37,037 bases of DNA. Source: Microbacteriaceae bacterium. Its GTDB lineage: Bacteria > Actinomycetota > Actinomycetes > Actinomycetales > Microbacteriaceae. Positions 23,056 through 31,015 of this stretch are shown piece after piece. How positions within the stretch are numbered: position 1 is the first letter of the stretch; each line of letters opens with the position of its first letter. The notes under the pieces were generated by a model that was not told the origin of the DNA, did not search any database, and saw only the letters and a program-made list of their open reading frames with translations. The position numbers were made by a program, and so were the translations under genes. Location: the NCBI GenBank assembly GCA_007117135.1, contig SKHB01000093.1:1-37037 (forward strand), given 5' to 3'.

Positions 23056-24636
23056 GTGACAACGATCACACCACCGGTGACCACCCCGGAACATACCGGA
23101 GTGGTCGCTGCCGTGGGAAGGCAAAAACCACCTGCCTGGTGGCTAGGGCTTGCCCTGCTGTCACTTTTCTCCGCCGCCATACCGCTGGTGTATTTGGTTG
23201 TTCGCGTGGGCGAGTTACCCTTCCAGGGGATCATTGAGATTCTTGGCCGCCCGCGAGTTGGGCAACTGTTGGGGAACACAGTCGGGTTGGGTGTCGCAGT
23301 GAGTGGCTCTGCGGTTGTCTTGGGTGTTCTCATTGCTGTTGCTCTTACCCGGGCAGACTTTTCAGCGAACCGCCTCTGGCTGGTCGCCTCCGCCCTGCCT
23401 TTAGCGGTCCCGTCCTACCTGGCAAGTTACGGCTGGCTGGTGGTGTGGCCGTCGCTGTCAGGTTTTTGGCCCAGCTATGTGCTGCTGACCGCGGTGACCG
23501 TTCCGTATGTTGCACTGCCGGTTGCGGCGCGTATGAGGGGTCTAGCGGGAGACCACGAAAAAGTCGCCCGCACACTCGGACTTGGACCCGTTGCAGCGTT
23601 TTACCGATCAACGTGGCCGCAACTTCGTCCGGCCGCACTGGCCGGTGGCCTTCTGGTGTTTTTATACACAATCAGCGACTTTGGACTTGTCGCCATGCTT
23701 CGTTTTCAAACACTCACCTGGGGTATTAACGCTTCCTACTCGGCCTCGTTTGACCGCTCCCAGGCAGCCGTATTAGCTCTGCTGTTGGTGGTTTTGGCTT
23801 TCATTGCCGTTGTTGGAGAGCGCCGGGCCCGGTCAGTGACAGATGTTGGAAGAGGGCGCTCCAAACACCTCGGACCGCCCCTAGCATCAACATATCGCCG
23901 GGCACTTCTTGTCATTGTGTCGCTGCCTCCGCTTATTGGTGTGCTGATGCCGCTTGCGGGCATGAGTGTTCGCCTCTTCCAAGCCGACACCCTCCGCCAG
24001 GTGGATGTGGCGAGGTTGGCTGAAGCCACCGGTTGGACAGTGCTAGTTGCCCTGCTTGCCGCAGTCGCCGCGGTGCTGTTGGCCCTTCCGATTGCTGCTC
24101 TTGCCGCGAGATATCGGACAGGGTCGGCGCGTGTGTTGGAGTCTGCGGCTTACCTTTCCCACGGACTGCCCGGCATTGTGGTCGGACTGTCGCTGGTTTT
24201 TCTCGGCCTTCGGGTTGTTCCTGCGCTCTACCAAACGACAATCCTGCTCGTCTTCGCCTACGCTGTGCTATTCATGTCAAAAGCGCTCGGAACAACACGG
24301 TCGGCTATCGAAGGAGTGTCGCCTGATCTGGTTCGAGTTGCCCGAAGTCTCGGACAAAGCGCGTTCGGCGCCTGGCGACGGGTGACACTACCTCTGGCGA
24401 TGCCAGGAATTGCCATTGGCGCTTTGCTGGTGGCGATTGCCACCATGAAAGAACTTCCCGCCACCCTGCTTCTTCGCCCCACCGGCATGAACACCTTGGC
24501 CACAGAATTGTGGACGAGAACAGTGATATTGGAATACGGTGCGGCGGCACCGTATGCGGCTGTGCTGGTTGCCGTGGCGGCAATACCTGCAATGCTGTTA
24601 TCAGGAGTGCGAGCAGAAAAGGAGGTCCAACGATGA
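23056..24636 (+). CDS. Iron(III) ABC transporter permease, fused two-domain FbpB/AfuB type
   Basis: A 526-residue inner-membrane permease with two repeated halves, each with about six hydrophobic helices. Each half carries an EAA-type coupling loop: one near GDHEKVARTLGLGP, the other near VSPDLVRVARSLGQ. The two-in-one layout is typical of ferric-iron FbpB/AfuB/SfuB permeases. It forms the channel for iron released by the binding lipoprotein. The start is GTG 23056 after AGGGAAAGAG, 35 bases downstream of the lipoprotein gene. The stop overlaps the start of the ATPase gene as ATGA. Confidence 0.93.
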   Translation: MTTITPPVTTPEHTGVVAAVGRQKPPAWWLGLALLSLFSAAIPLVYLVVRVGELPFQGIIEILGRPRVGQLLGNTVGLGVAVSGSAVVLGVLIAVALTRADFSANRLWLVASALPLAVPSYLASYGWLVVWPSLSGFWPSYVLLTAVTVPYVALPVAARMRGLAGDHEKVARTLGLGPVAAFYRSTWPQLRPAALAGGLLVFLYTISDFGLVAMLRFQTLTWGINASYSASFDRSQAAVLALLLVVLAFIAVVGERRARSVTDVGRGRSKHLGPPLASTYRRALLVIVSLPPLIGVLMPLAGMSVRLFQADTLRQVDVARLAEATGWTVLVALLAAVAAVLLALPIAALAARYRTGSARVLESAAYLSHGLPGIVVGLSLVFLGLRVVPALYQTTILLVFAYAVLFMSKALGTTRSAIEGVSPDLVRVARSLGQSAFGAWRRVTLPLAMPGIAIGALLVAIATMKELPATLLLRPTGMNTLATELWTRTVILEYGAAAPYAAVLVAVAAIPAMLLSGVRAEKEVQR

Positions 24637-25796
24637 GTACCCTCACTTTGAATCAGGTGGGCGTCTCCTACGGCTCCACCTCAGCACTGCGTGACGTGTC
24701 GTTGGTGGTCCCCTCAGGCAGTGTGGTGGCGATTCTGGGCCCGTCCGGCTGTGGGAAAACCACCATGCTCCTGTCTGTTGCCGGGCTTCTCCCGGTAGAA
24801 GCAGGACATATCACTGTGGGATCGCGACTTCTCAGCGAACCCGGCAATTCCCTTGCCCCCGAACAACGCGGAGTCGGATGGGTTCCCCAAGAAGCATCCC
24901 TATTCCCCCACCTCGACGTTCGAGAAAACATTGGCTTCGGTTTGGCCAAAGGCGGGTGGAAAACTGACCGAGTCAATGAGCTCGCCGAGTTGGTTGGCCT
25001 CTCCGGATTCCTCGACCGCAAACCGCACCACCTCTCTGGCGGTCAAGCCCAACGCGTCGCACTCGCCCGGGCTCTTGCCCCCGGCCCTGACGTCATCCTC
25101 CTCGACGAGCCCTTCGCCGCTTTAGACAGCGTGCTTCGGCGGCAGCTAGCCCGCGAAGTTATTGACCTTCTCCGCCACGAAGAAACCACCACGGTTCTCG
25201 TGACCCACGACCGCGAAGAAGCCCTCGATTTGGCCGACTTCGTTGTCGTGATGGATCAAGGGCGGATTGTTCAAGTGGGAACACCCCTAGATGTCTACGA
25301 AAACCCGGAAACTCCGTGGGTGGCATCGTTTGTTGGTGACACGGTGGAACTATCCGGGGTGTGGCGGGACCTACCCACAGAGTGTGACACGTGTGCCGCG
25401 AAAGAATTGTGCGATAGGGACGCCACCAGGTTTGGTTGTTCTGGACACGTTTTCTCGGCGCTGGGCAACCTGGTGGCGAGCGCCAGAGGCTTTGAGCCGA
25501 TAGACGGTGAACCGGTGAAAGTAGTGCTTCGACCCGAGTGGCTCATGCCGCAGCACAACGGTATTCCGACCACCGTTGTTGGTGTCTCCTACGCAGGGCA
25601 CGACGCGCTTGTTGAGCTGGCACTGGCGTCTGGCAACGAGCGTGTTCGCGCTCGCATCGCTGCACCATTTTTGCCGGCAGTGGGCCAGCCTTTCGGAATT
25701 GGGGTGCGCCACCCTGCTTTGGTGTATCCCCAGGATGAGGTCGTGATCGGCGCTAGCCTAAAGACGTGGAACACGTCCAAAGCCCAGACCACCTAG
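24633..25796 (+). CDS. Iron(III) ABC transporter ATP-binding protein (FbpC type) with a four-cysteine insert
   Basis: A 387-residue ATPase powering iron uptake. Walker A GPSGCGKTT is at residues 36-44, followed by a Q-loop PQEA, the signature LSGGQ, Walker B VILLDEP, a D-loop and the switch His in VTHDREEA. A TOBE-like C-terminal domain begins near residue 245. Just inside it, Cys251, Cys254, Cys260 and Cys269 form C-x2-C-x5-C-x8-C, which I do not know from ordinary FbpC proteins and which could bind Fe-S or a metal ion. ATG 24633 is chosen because AAAGGAGG lies just before it and it overlaps the permease stop as ATGA. The end overlaps the next gene by 31 bases. Confidence 0.93.
   Translation: MSTLTLNQVGVSYGSTSALRDVSLVVPSGSVVAILGPSGCGKTTMLLSVAGLLPVEAGHITVGSRLLSEPGNSLAPEQRGVGWVPQEASLFPHLDVRENIGFGLAKGGWKTDRVNELAELVGLSGFLDRKPHHLSGGQAQRVALARALAPGPDVILLDEPFAALDSVLRRQLAREVIDLLRHEETTTVLVTHDREEALDLADFVVVMDQGRIVQVGTPLDVYENPETPWVASFVGDTVELSGVWRDLPTECDTCAAKELCDRDATRFGCSGHVFSALGNLVASARGFEPIDGEPVKVVLRPEWLMPQHNGIPTTVVGVSYAGHDALVELALASGNERVRARIAAPFLPAVGQPFGIGVRHPALVYPQDEVVIGASLKTWNTSKAQTT
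25754..25759 (+). promoter_or_regulatory. -10 hexamer TAGCCT for the acyl-CoA dehydrogenase-like gene
   Basis: TAGCCT, a six-base spacer (AAAGAC), then GTG 25766. It lies inside the end of the iron ATPase gene. This spacing supports that GTG as the true start despite the 31-base overlap. Confidence 0.45.
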
Positions 25797-26902
25797 CTTC
25801 GGGGCTCTTGACCGAGGAGCTTCTGCTGCGTTGCCGGTCCCGCGCGTCGGACTATGACCGCGACAACGTGTTCTTCTCTGATGACTTCACTGAGCTGAAA
25901 GCCCTGGGATACCTGTCCCCGAGACCCCTTAGTCAAATGGTGGCCGACCAGCGGATTTTGGCGAAATACGCGCCGGCCACCGCGTTGGGGGTCGGTATGC
26001 ACCTCACCTGGGTGGGCGTTGCTATGACCCTTGTCGGCCAGGGAGACACGACCCTGCAGTGGGTGTTAGATGAGGCCGCCGCCGGTGAGGTGTTTGCCTT
26101 CGGGGTAAGCGAGGCCGGGAATGACCGAGTATTGACGGATTCGGTGACCACTGTCACCGAAACGCCTGATGGTTACTCCTATTCGGGGACGAAAATCTTT
26201 ACCTCACTGTCACCCGTTTGGACGAGGCTTAGTGTGTTGGGACGCATGGATGAGCGTATTTATCACGGGTTTATCACCCGCGACCAGGACGGGTGGTCAC
26301 ACACACCTGATTGGAACACTCTTGGCATGCGCGCCACCCAGAGTTACACCACCCACTTGGAGGGGGCGGTGGTGTCCCCCGAGCGCTTAGCGAAAGTTGT
26401 CCCCGTTCATCACAGCGCAGACCCTTTCGTTTTGGCCATCTTCCAAAACTTTCTGCTCCTGATCTCATCGGTGTATGTCGGAATCGGGGATCGTGCGGTG
26501 GAGATTGCGGTGGAGCGAGTGCGGGAGCGAAAAAGTTTGGCGAGAAGCGGTGCCAGCTACGCCACTGACCCAGATATCCGTTGGCAGGTAGCGGACATGG
26601 GGATTCGCCAGGATGGCCTCTCCGCCCCACTTCACTCCCTCGCTGACGACGTTGATCGTGGTGTTCACCACGCAAACCGCTGGGGCGCGTTACTTTCTGG
26701 CGTCAAACATCGCAGTGTCGAGACGGCGAGGTGGATGGTTGACCGCGCTCTTCGACTATCTGGCGGCCGAGGTTTTCAGGCTGATAGTGAAATTTCGAGG
26801 CTTCAGCGCGACGTGTTGGCCGGGGTGTATCACCCCAGCGACACTGAAGCCGTGCACCAAAGTGTTGCCTACTGGCTGTTAGGTGACCCGAGCGGAGAGT
26901 GA
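25766..26902 (+). CDS. Acyl-CoA dehydrogenase-like flavoprotein
   Basis: A 378-residue protein with the three-part acyl-CoA dehydrogenase fold. The middle beta-domain has FAFGVSEAGND and YSYSGTKIFTSL, the flavin-contact strands. The C-terminal helical bundle includes RALRLSGGRGFQ and ISRLQRDVLAGVYHPSDTEAVH. In classical enzymes a catalytic Glu lies in an EGT motif after the RD segment; here that region reads HPSDTE, so the base is shifted or replaced and normal fatty-acid oxidation should not be assumed. It may act on another thioester or be an FMN-type relative. The GTG start overlaps the iron ATPase gene by 31 bases, and a hydrolase gene follows after four bases. Confidence 0.8.
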   Translation: MEHVQSPDHLASGLLTEELLLRCRSRASDYDRDNVFFSDDFTELKALGYLSPRPLSQMVADQRILAKYAPATALGVGMHLTWVGVAMTLVGQGDTTLQWVLDEAAAGEVFAFGVSEAGNDRVLTDSVTTVTETPDGYSYSGTKIFTSLSPVWTRLSVLGRMDERIYHGFITRDQDGWSHTPDWNTLGMRATQSYTTHLEGAVVSPERLAKVVPVHHSADPFVLAIFQNFLLLISSVYVGIGDRAVEIAVERVRERKSLARSGASYATDPDIRWQVADMGIRQDGLSAPLHSLADDVDRGVHHANRWGALLSGVKHRSVETARWMVDRALRLSGGRGFQADSEISRLQRDVLAGVYHPSDTEAVHQSVAYWLLGDPSGE

Positions 26903-26906
26903 GACC

Positions 26907-27779
26907 ATGGCAACACGCAGACAGGATGACCATTTCACCGATCAACACGGTGTCGATATCTTCTTTCACCGGTGGGCTGCGGACGGATCACCGCGCCTCG
27001 CCCTGCACCTGGTACACGGGCTTGGCGAGCATCTTTTCCGCTACCAACATCTCATCGATTACCTGACCTCGTCAGGTATCGAAGTGTGGGGGCACCATCA
27101 GCGAGGCCACGGTCTCACTGGTCAAAAACAGTGGGGAGAGGACGTTTCCCGCTGGGGTCGATTGGGGCCAGGAGGGATGGAGGCGGTGCTGCACAACACA
27201 GCGCGCGTCACTGAGATGGTCAAAGATGAGCATTCGGATATTCCCATTGTCTTCCTCGGTCACAGTTGGGGGTCGCTGGTGGGACAAATACTGCTCAACC
27301 GCGGCGGCGCAAGCCTGCTTGATGGTGTGGTGTTCACCGGCACGTCATACAGAATGCCGGGATTTATGAACTCTGGCGATTTGAATGCCAAACACAAGCA
27401 TCTCGGCGAAACCGGCGCCGAGTGGTTGAGTAGAGATGTTGCCGTCCACGAAGCATTTTTAGCTGACCCGTGGACCTTTGAGGCAAAGACGTTGAAACTA
27501 TTCGGAGTCAAAGATTCGGCCAAGCTTCTTGGTCGACCACAACCTGTCGGCAAAGACATTCCCCTCCTGCTCATGGTGGGCAGTGATGACTCCTTGGGCG
27601 GCGAAAAAGGAACCCGGAAATTGGCCGACGCCTATCGGCGATCTGGTGGTCTGAGTGACATTACCGTCAAGGTTTACGAGGGCGCACGGCACGAAGTATT
27701 CAACGAGACCAATCACGATGAGGTGTTCGCAGACCTCACCGCTTGGCTTGACCAACTCCACAAAGAACCAAACGCGTAA
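26907..27779 (+). CDS. Alpha/beta hydrolase, monoacylglycerol-lipase-like
   Basis: A 290-residue serine hydrolase. HGLGEHLFRYQHLIDYL is the oxyanion region, the nucleophile elbow is GHSWGS, the acidic residue is probably in GSDDSLGG, and the His in ARHEVFNE. RGHG is preceded by HHQ instead of the usual D. The pattern matches the 'serine aminopeptidase S33 / lysophospholipase' (Hydrolase_4) group; substrates could be monoacylglycerols or other esters. No signal peptide is visible. ATG 26907 is chosen because CGGAGAG precedes it and the upstream in-frame start at 26883 lies in the preceding gene. The four-base gap suggests an operon with the acyl-CoA dehydrogenase-like gene, hinting at lipid or ester turnover. 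Confidence 0.85.
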   Translation: MATRRQDDHFTDQHGVDIFFHRWAADGSPRLALHLVHGLGEHLFRYQHLIDYLTSSGIEVWGHHQRGHGLTGQKQWGEDVSRWGRLGPGGMEAVLHNTARVTEMVKDEHSDIPIVFLGHSWGSLVGQILLNRGGASLLDGVVFTGTSYRMPGFMNSGDLNAKHKHLGETGAEWLSRDVAVHEAFLADPWTFEAKTLKLFGVKDSAKLLGRPQPVGKDIPLLLMVGSDDSLGGEKGTRKLADAYRRSGGLSDITVKVYEGARHEVFNETNHDEVFADLTAWLDQLHKEPNA

Positions 27780-27782
27780 GCT
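27777..27782 (+). promoter_or_regulatory. -10 hexamer TAAGCT for the lipoate ligase gene
   Basis: TAAGCT is followed by six bases (GTCCTG) and then GTG 27789. Its TAA is the stop codon of the hydrolase gene. The start codon and the promoter element are thus built around the upstream stop. Confidence 0.4.
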
Positions 27783-27788
27783 GTCCTG

Positions 27789-28838
27789 GTGCACGCGAAA
27801 TACAAGGTTCCCGGGGGCAAACTTGTCACCATCGACCTGGAGGTCGACGGTGACACCATTGTTGGCGCGCATTTGTCTGGTGATTTTTTCCTCGAACCAG
27901 ACGACCTATTAGAAGTGATGAACCGAGCACTTCACGGTTTACCCACCTTTTCCACTCACGCCGACATTGCCGACGCCGTGACAACTGCACTCCCCGCAGA
28001 TGCCACCCTGCTGGGGGTCAACGCCGCAGCTGTCGCCACCGTTGTTCGACGAGCCCTCACTGGAGCGACCGGATTTTCCGACTATGAATGGGAGTACTTG
28101 TCTCCCGAGCCGCTTGAACCACTCACCCAGATGGCTCTCGACCAGGTGTTGACTGAGCAGGTGGCGTCGGGTGAGCGGGGCCCGACGCTCCGGTTGTGGG
28201 AGTGGGCGAAACCGGCTGTCGTGATCGGCAGTTTTCAGTCGGTGAAAAACGAAGTCGACATGGACAATGCCAAAAAATACGGTTTAGAGGTCACGCGGAG
28301 AATTAGTGGTGGTGGCGCCATGTTCATGGAGTTGGGAACAGCGGTCACCTATTCTCTTTATGCGCCAACCAGTTTGGTCGCGGGGATGAGTTTCCAAGAG
28401 TCGTACGCGTACTTAGATGATTGGGTCATCCAAGCACTCATCCGCTTAGGCATTGATGCCCACTATCGTCCGCTGAATGATATTCACTCGCCCACCGGGA
28501 AAATCGGCGGTGCTGCACAGAAACGGTTAGGCAGCGGCGCCCTTCTCCACCACGTCACCATGGCTTACGACATGGATGGCGACCGCATGGTCGAAGTGTT
28601 ACGCATTGGTCGCGAAAAGCTCAGCGATAAGGGTGTTGCCTCGGCCAATAAGCGGGTTGACCCCCTTCGTTCACACACCGGGATGAGCAGAGAAGAGATC
28701 ATGTCCCATTTGGCCGAGACTTTTGGGAGCCTTTACACTCTGACCTCGAGTACCCTGTCTGACACTGAACGAGACCGAGCCACACACCTCGCGCACACGA
28801 AATTTGCTACCGACGAATGGTTTTATCGAGTCCCGTGA
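27789..28838 (+). CDS. lplA: Lipoate-protein ligase with N-terminal accessory domain
   Basis: A 349-residue protein in two parts. Residues 1 to about 92 (MHAKYKVPGGKLV, then SGDFFLEP) look like the small accessory domain that sits at the C-terminus in E. coli LplA or is a separate LplB in some archaea. Residues about 100-349 form the catalytic domain, with RRISGGGA at 170-177, HSPTGKIGGAAQKR with Lys238, and LHHVTMAYDMD. It should attach lipoate, through lipoyl-AMP, to lipoyl domains of 2-oxoacid dehydrogenases or GcvH. The domain order is swapped relative to the classical enzyme. The start is GTG 27789 without a Shine-Dalgarno. The stop overlaps the next gene as GTGA. Confidence 0.87.
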   Translation: MHAKYKVPGGKLVTIDLEVDGDTIVGAHLSGDFFLEPDDLLEVMNRALHGLPTFSTHADIADAVTTALPADATLLGVNAAAVATVVRRALTGATGFSDYEWEYLSPEPLEPLTQMALDQVLTEQVASGERGPTLRLWEWAKPAVVIGSFQSVKNEVDMDNAKKYGLEVTRRISGGGAMFMELGTAVTYSLYAPTSLVAGMSFQESYAYLDDWVIQALIRLGIDAHYRPLNDIHSPTGKIGGAAQKRLGSGALLHHVTMAYDMDGDRMVEVLRIGREKLSDKGVASANKRVDPLRSHTGMSREEIMSHLAETFGSLYTLTSSTLSDTERDRATHLAHTKFATDEWFYRVP

Positions 28839-29896
28839 CCACTACACAAAACACTCCGGTGGCTAGACCACTGCGAACACTCATTGTTGCGACCGTTATC
28901 GCGGCTGCCTTCGTCTCAGGTGTTTTGGTTTCGGCGGTGACGGGACAGTTGGCTATTGCGTGGACGGAGGTGGTCGGATCTATCGGCAGTGCCCTGGGAA
29001 TCACCACCTCACTTGCTCCTGATGACGACATTGTTGAGGCAACACTGTGGGTGGTGCGGTTCCCCCGAATTGCGATGGCCATTTTTGTTGGCGCTGCTTT
29101 AGCGGTCGCGGGCGCTGTTATGCAGGCAGTTTTTGGTAACCCGTTGGCCGAACCTGGCGTTGTCGGGGTGTCGTCGGGTGCGGCGCTAGGCGCTTCGATT
29201 GCGATTGTTTTTGGTATCCAGTTCGGTGGCGGTGGGGTCGCTGTTCTCGCGTTCCTCGGCGGGTTGCTTGCCACGTTGATTGTTTATGCCGTGGCAAGAG
29301 CTGGCGGTCGGACAGAAGTGGTGACCCTGTTGTTGACGGGCATCGCGGTGAACGCTTTTGCCCAAGCAGGCTTGGCGTTCGTGCTGTTCTTGGCTGACAC
29401 GGCCAGCAGGGAGCAGATAGTTTTTTGGCAGTTGGGGTCGCTTGCGGGTTCGGTGTGGTCTCAGGTGGCCATTGTGGGTCCGCTGATGATCATTGGAGCA
29501 CTTGTCGCTTTTGTTTTGGCGAAACAGTTGGACGTGTTGGCCCTGGGGGAGAAAAACGCCCGGCATCTGGGCATTGATGTGGAGAAGCTTCGAATTGTTG
29601 CCATTGTCCTCGTGGCGTTGCTCACCGGTGCGGCGGTGGCTTTTGCCGGGATTATTGCCTTCGTTGGCCTGGTCGTCCCCCACATAATCCGCATGGCGCT
29701 CGGCCCGGCACACAGAGGCCTCATTATTGCCAGTGCTTTTGGCGGAGCGGGCCTTTTGGTGTGGGCAGACCTGTTGACGAGAACTTTGGTGGCAGGTGCT
29801 GATTTGCCCATTGGTATGCTCACAGCTCTTGTGGGCGGCCCTTTCTTCTTCGCGCTTCTTTACCAGCAGCGTCGCCGCTCGGGCGGGTGGTTGTAA
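28835..29896 (+). CDS. FecCD-family iron-chelate/heme ABC permease
   Basis: A 353-residue inner-membrane permease with about nine or ten hydrophobic helices. It has the FecCD family signatures RFPRIAMAIFVGAALAVAGA near residue 77, QAVFGNPLAEPGVVGVSSGA, and, late in the protein, GIIAFVGLVVPHIIRM. The family imports siderophores, heme or cobalamin. GTG 28835 overlaps the lplA stop as GTGA; ATG 28817 would add six residues and also overlaps. Neither has a Shine-Dalgarno, so translation probably depends on coupling. The ATPase follows immediately, but no substrate-binding protein gene is in the window, so the partner must be elsewhere. Confidence 0.92.
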   Translation: MTTTQNTPVARPLRTLIVATVIAAAFVSGVLVSAVTGQLAIAWTEVVGSIGSALGITTSLAPDDDIVEATLWVVRFPRIAMAIFVGAALAVAGAVMQAVFGNPLAEPGVVGVSSGAALGASIAIVFGIQFGGGGVAVLAFLGGLLATLIVYAVARAGGRTEVVTLLLTGIAVNAFAQAGLAFVLFLADTASREQIVFWQLGSLAGSVWSQVAIVGPLMIIGALVAFVLAKQLDVLALGEKNARHLGIDVEKLRIVAIVLVALLTGAAVAFAGIIAFVGLVVPHIIRMALGPAHRGLIIASAFGGAGLLVWADLLTRTLVAGADLPIGMLTALVGGPFFFALLYQQRRRSGGWL

Positions 29897-30678
29897 TGCC
29901 TGTGACCACTCTGTCACTGATGAACGTCAGTGTGAAGCGCGGTAAGCGCGACATTGTGAACAATGTGTCCCTCGAAGTGACATCCGGCGAAGTTGTTGCC
30001 CTGGTGGGTCCCAATGGTGCGGGGAAGTCGTCGATTCTCGCAACATTGTCGGGAGACCTCACCCCCGAGCATGGTGAGGCGATGCTGATGAGCCGCCCCA
30101 CCTCGAGTTACCGGCCCATGAAGCAGGCGAGGCTTCGAGCAATGTTGCTTCAGGCCAACCAGGTGAGCTTCCCTTTCACCGTCCGCCAAGTGGTGGAGAT
30201 GGGTCGAAGCCCGTGGGCGGGGCAACCCGAAGAGGAGCGAGATGACGAGGCGGTTGCCAACGCTATTGACAGCGTTGAAATTGGCCACCTGGTTTCCCGT
30301 CGGTTTAACGAACTTTCCGGCGGAGAAAGAGCCCGAGTGTCGCTTGCTCGAGTGCTCGCCCAGGAAACCCCCATTGTGCTTTTGGATGAACCAACAGCTG
30401 CCCTCGACCTTCACCACCAAGAGCGCGTGATGGCGCTCATCCGCCAACTTGGTCGAGACGGCAGGTCGGTGGTGGTGGTGGTTCACGACCTCAACTTGGC
30501 TGCCGCATACGCCGACCGGGTCGCCCTGATTGTGGACGGGCGAATTGATGCCACCGGCTCACCGATCGAGGTGATTACCGCTGAGCGCATCTCCGAGGTG
30601 TATCGGGTTGATGTGGATGTGTTATCCGACAACGACGGGCGACAAATTGTCATTCCGAAGCGCCGCAGCGGCAAGTAG
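29896..30678 (+). CDS. hmuV: HmuV-like heme/iron-chelate ABC transporter ATPase
   Basis: A 260-residue ATPase of the FecE/HmuV branch. Walker A GPNGAGKSS is at residues 38-46, followed by a Q-loop LLQANQ, signature LSGGE, Walker B IVLLDEP and the switch His in VVVHDLNLAAAYADRV. The context ELSGGERARVSLARVLAQ is the usual HmuV form (heme importer ATPase), but siderophore use cannot be excluded. The ATG overlaps the permease stop as TAATG, so the two are coupled. An in-frame GTG at 29887 lies inside the permease gene. It ends 11 bases before the convergent GNAT gene. Confidence 0.9.
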   Translation: MPVTTLSLMNVSVKRGKRDIVNNVSLEVTSGEVVALVGPNGAGKSSILATLSGDLTPEHGEAMLMSRPTSSYRPMKQARLRAMLLQANQVSFPFTVRQVVEMGRSPWAGQPEEERDDEAVANAIDSVEIGHLVSRRFNELSGGERARVSLARVLAQETPIVLLDEPTAALDLHHQERVMALIRQLGRDGRSVVVVVHDLNLAAAYADRVALIVDGRIDATGSPIEVITAERISEVYRVDVDVLSDNDGRQIVIPKRRSGK

Positions 30679-30689
30679 TGTGAGGGGCG

Positions 30690-30965
30690 CTACCCGCGCA
30701 GGGCTTGGAACTCCGGGTTTTGCATCATGAACTTTGCAATAAACGGACAGACCGGCTGGACACGCTGCGGGCCATTGCTCAGCAAATGCTCAAGGGTGTG
30801 GCGGACAAGAATCTTCCCATACCCTTGGCCCCGAATGTCCCGGGGCACTTCCGCAGATAACAGCAGCATGAGGTCGCCGTCGACCTCATAGGTTACTTCT
30901 CCGACGAAAGTGTCACCGTCAATGAGAACAAACCGGCCGTCCTCTTCTTCGTGAACAAGTTCCAT
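30690..30965 (-). CDS. Small GNAT-family N-acetyltransferase (YjdJ/Gtn-like)
   Basis: A 91-residue minimal acetyltransferase. The acetyl-CoA loop reads RDIRGQGYGKILVRHTLEHL, the usual R-x-x-G-x-G form, and VQPVCPFIAKFMMQNPEF is the conserved end of the short GNAT_acetyltr_3 type. These proteins are monodomain and their substrates are largely unknown. TAATCT ends exactly six bases before the ATG and no Shine-Dalgarno is seen. The gene is convergent with hmuV, 11 bases away. Confidence 0.85.
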   Translation of the reverse strand: MELVHEEEDGRFVLIDGDTFVGEVTYEVDGDLMLLLSAEVPRDIRGQGYGKILVRHTLEHLLSNGPQRVQPVCPFIAKFMMQNPEFQALRG

Positions 30966-30971
30966 CCCGTT

Positions 30972-30977
30972 AGATTA
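30972..30977 (-). promoter_or_regulatory. -10 hexamer TAATCT for the GNAT gene
   Basis: TAATCT on the complement is followed by six bases (AACGGG) and then ATG 30965, so a leaderless transcript is predicted. Confidence 0.45.
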
Positions 30978-31015
30978 CGCATAGTTTGGTGGGGATAGCT
31001 AGCCGAATCTGACGC

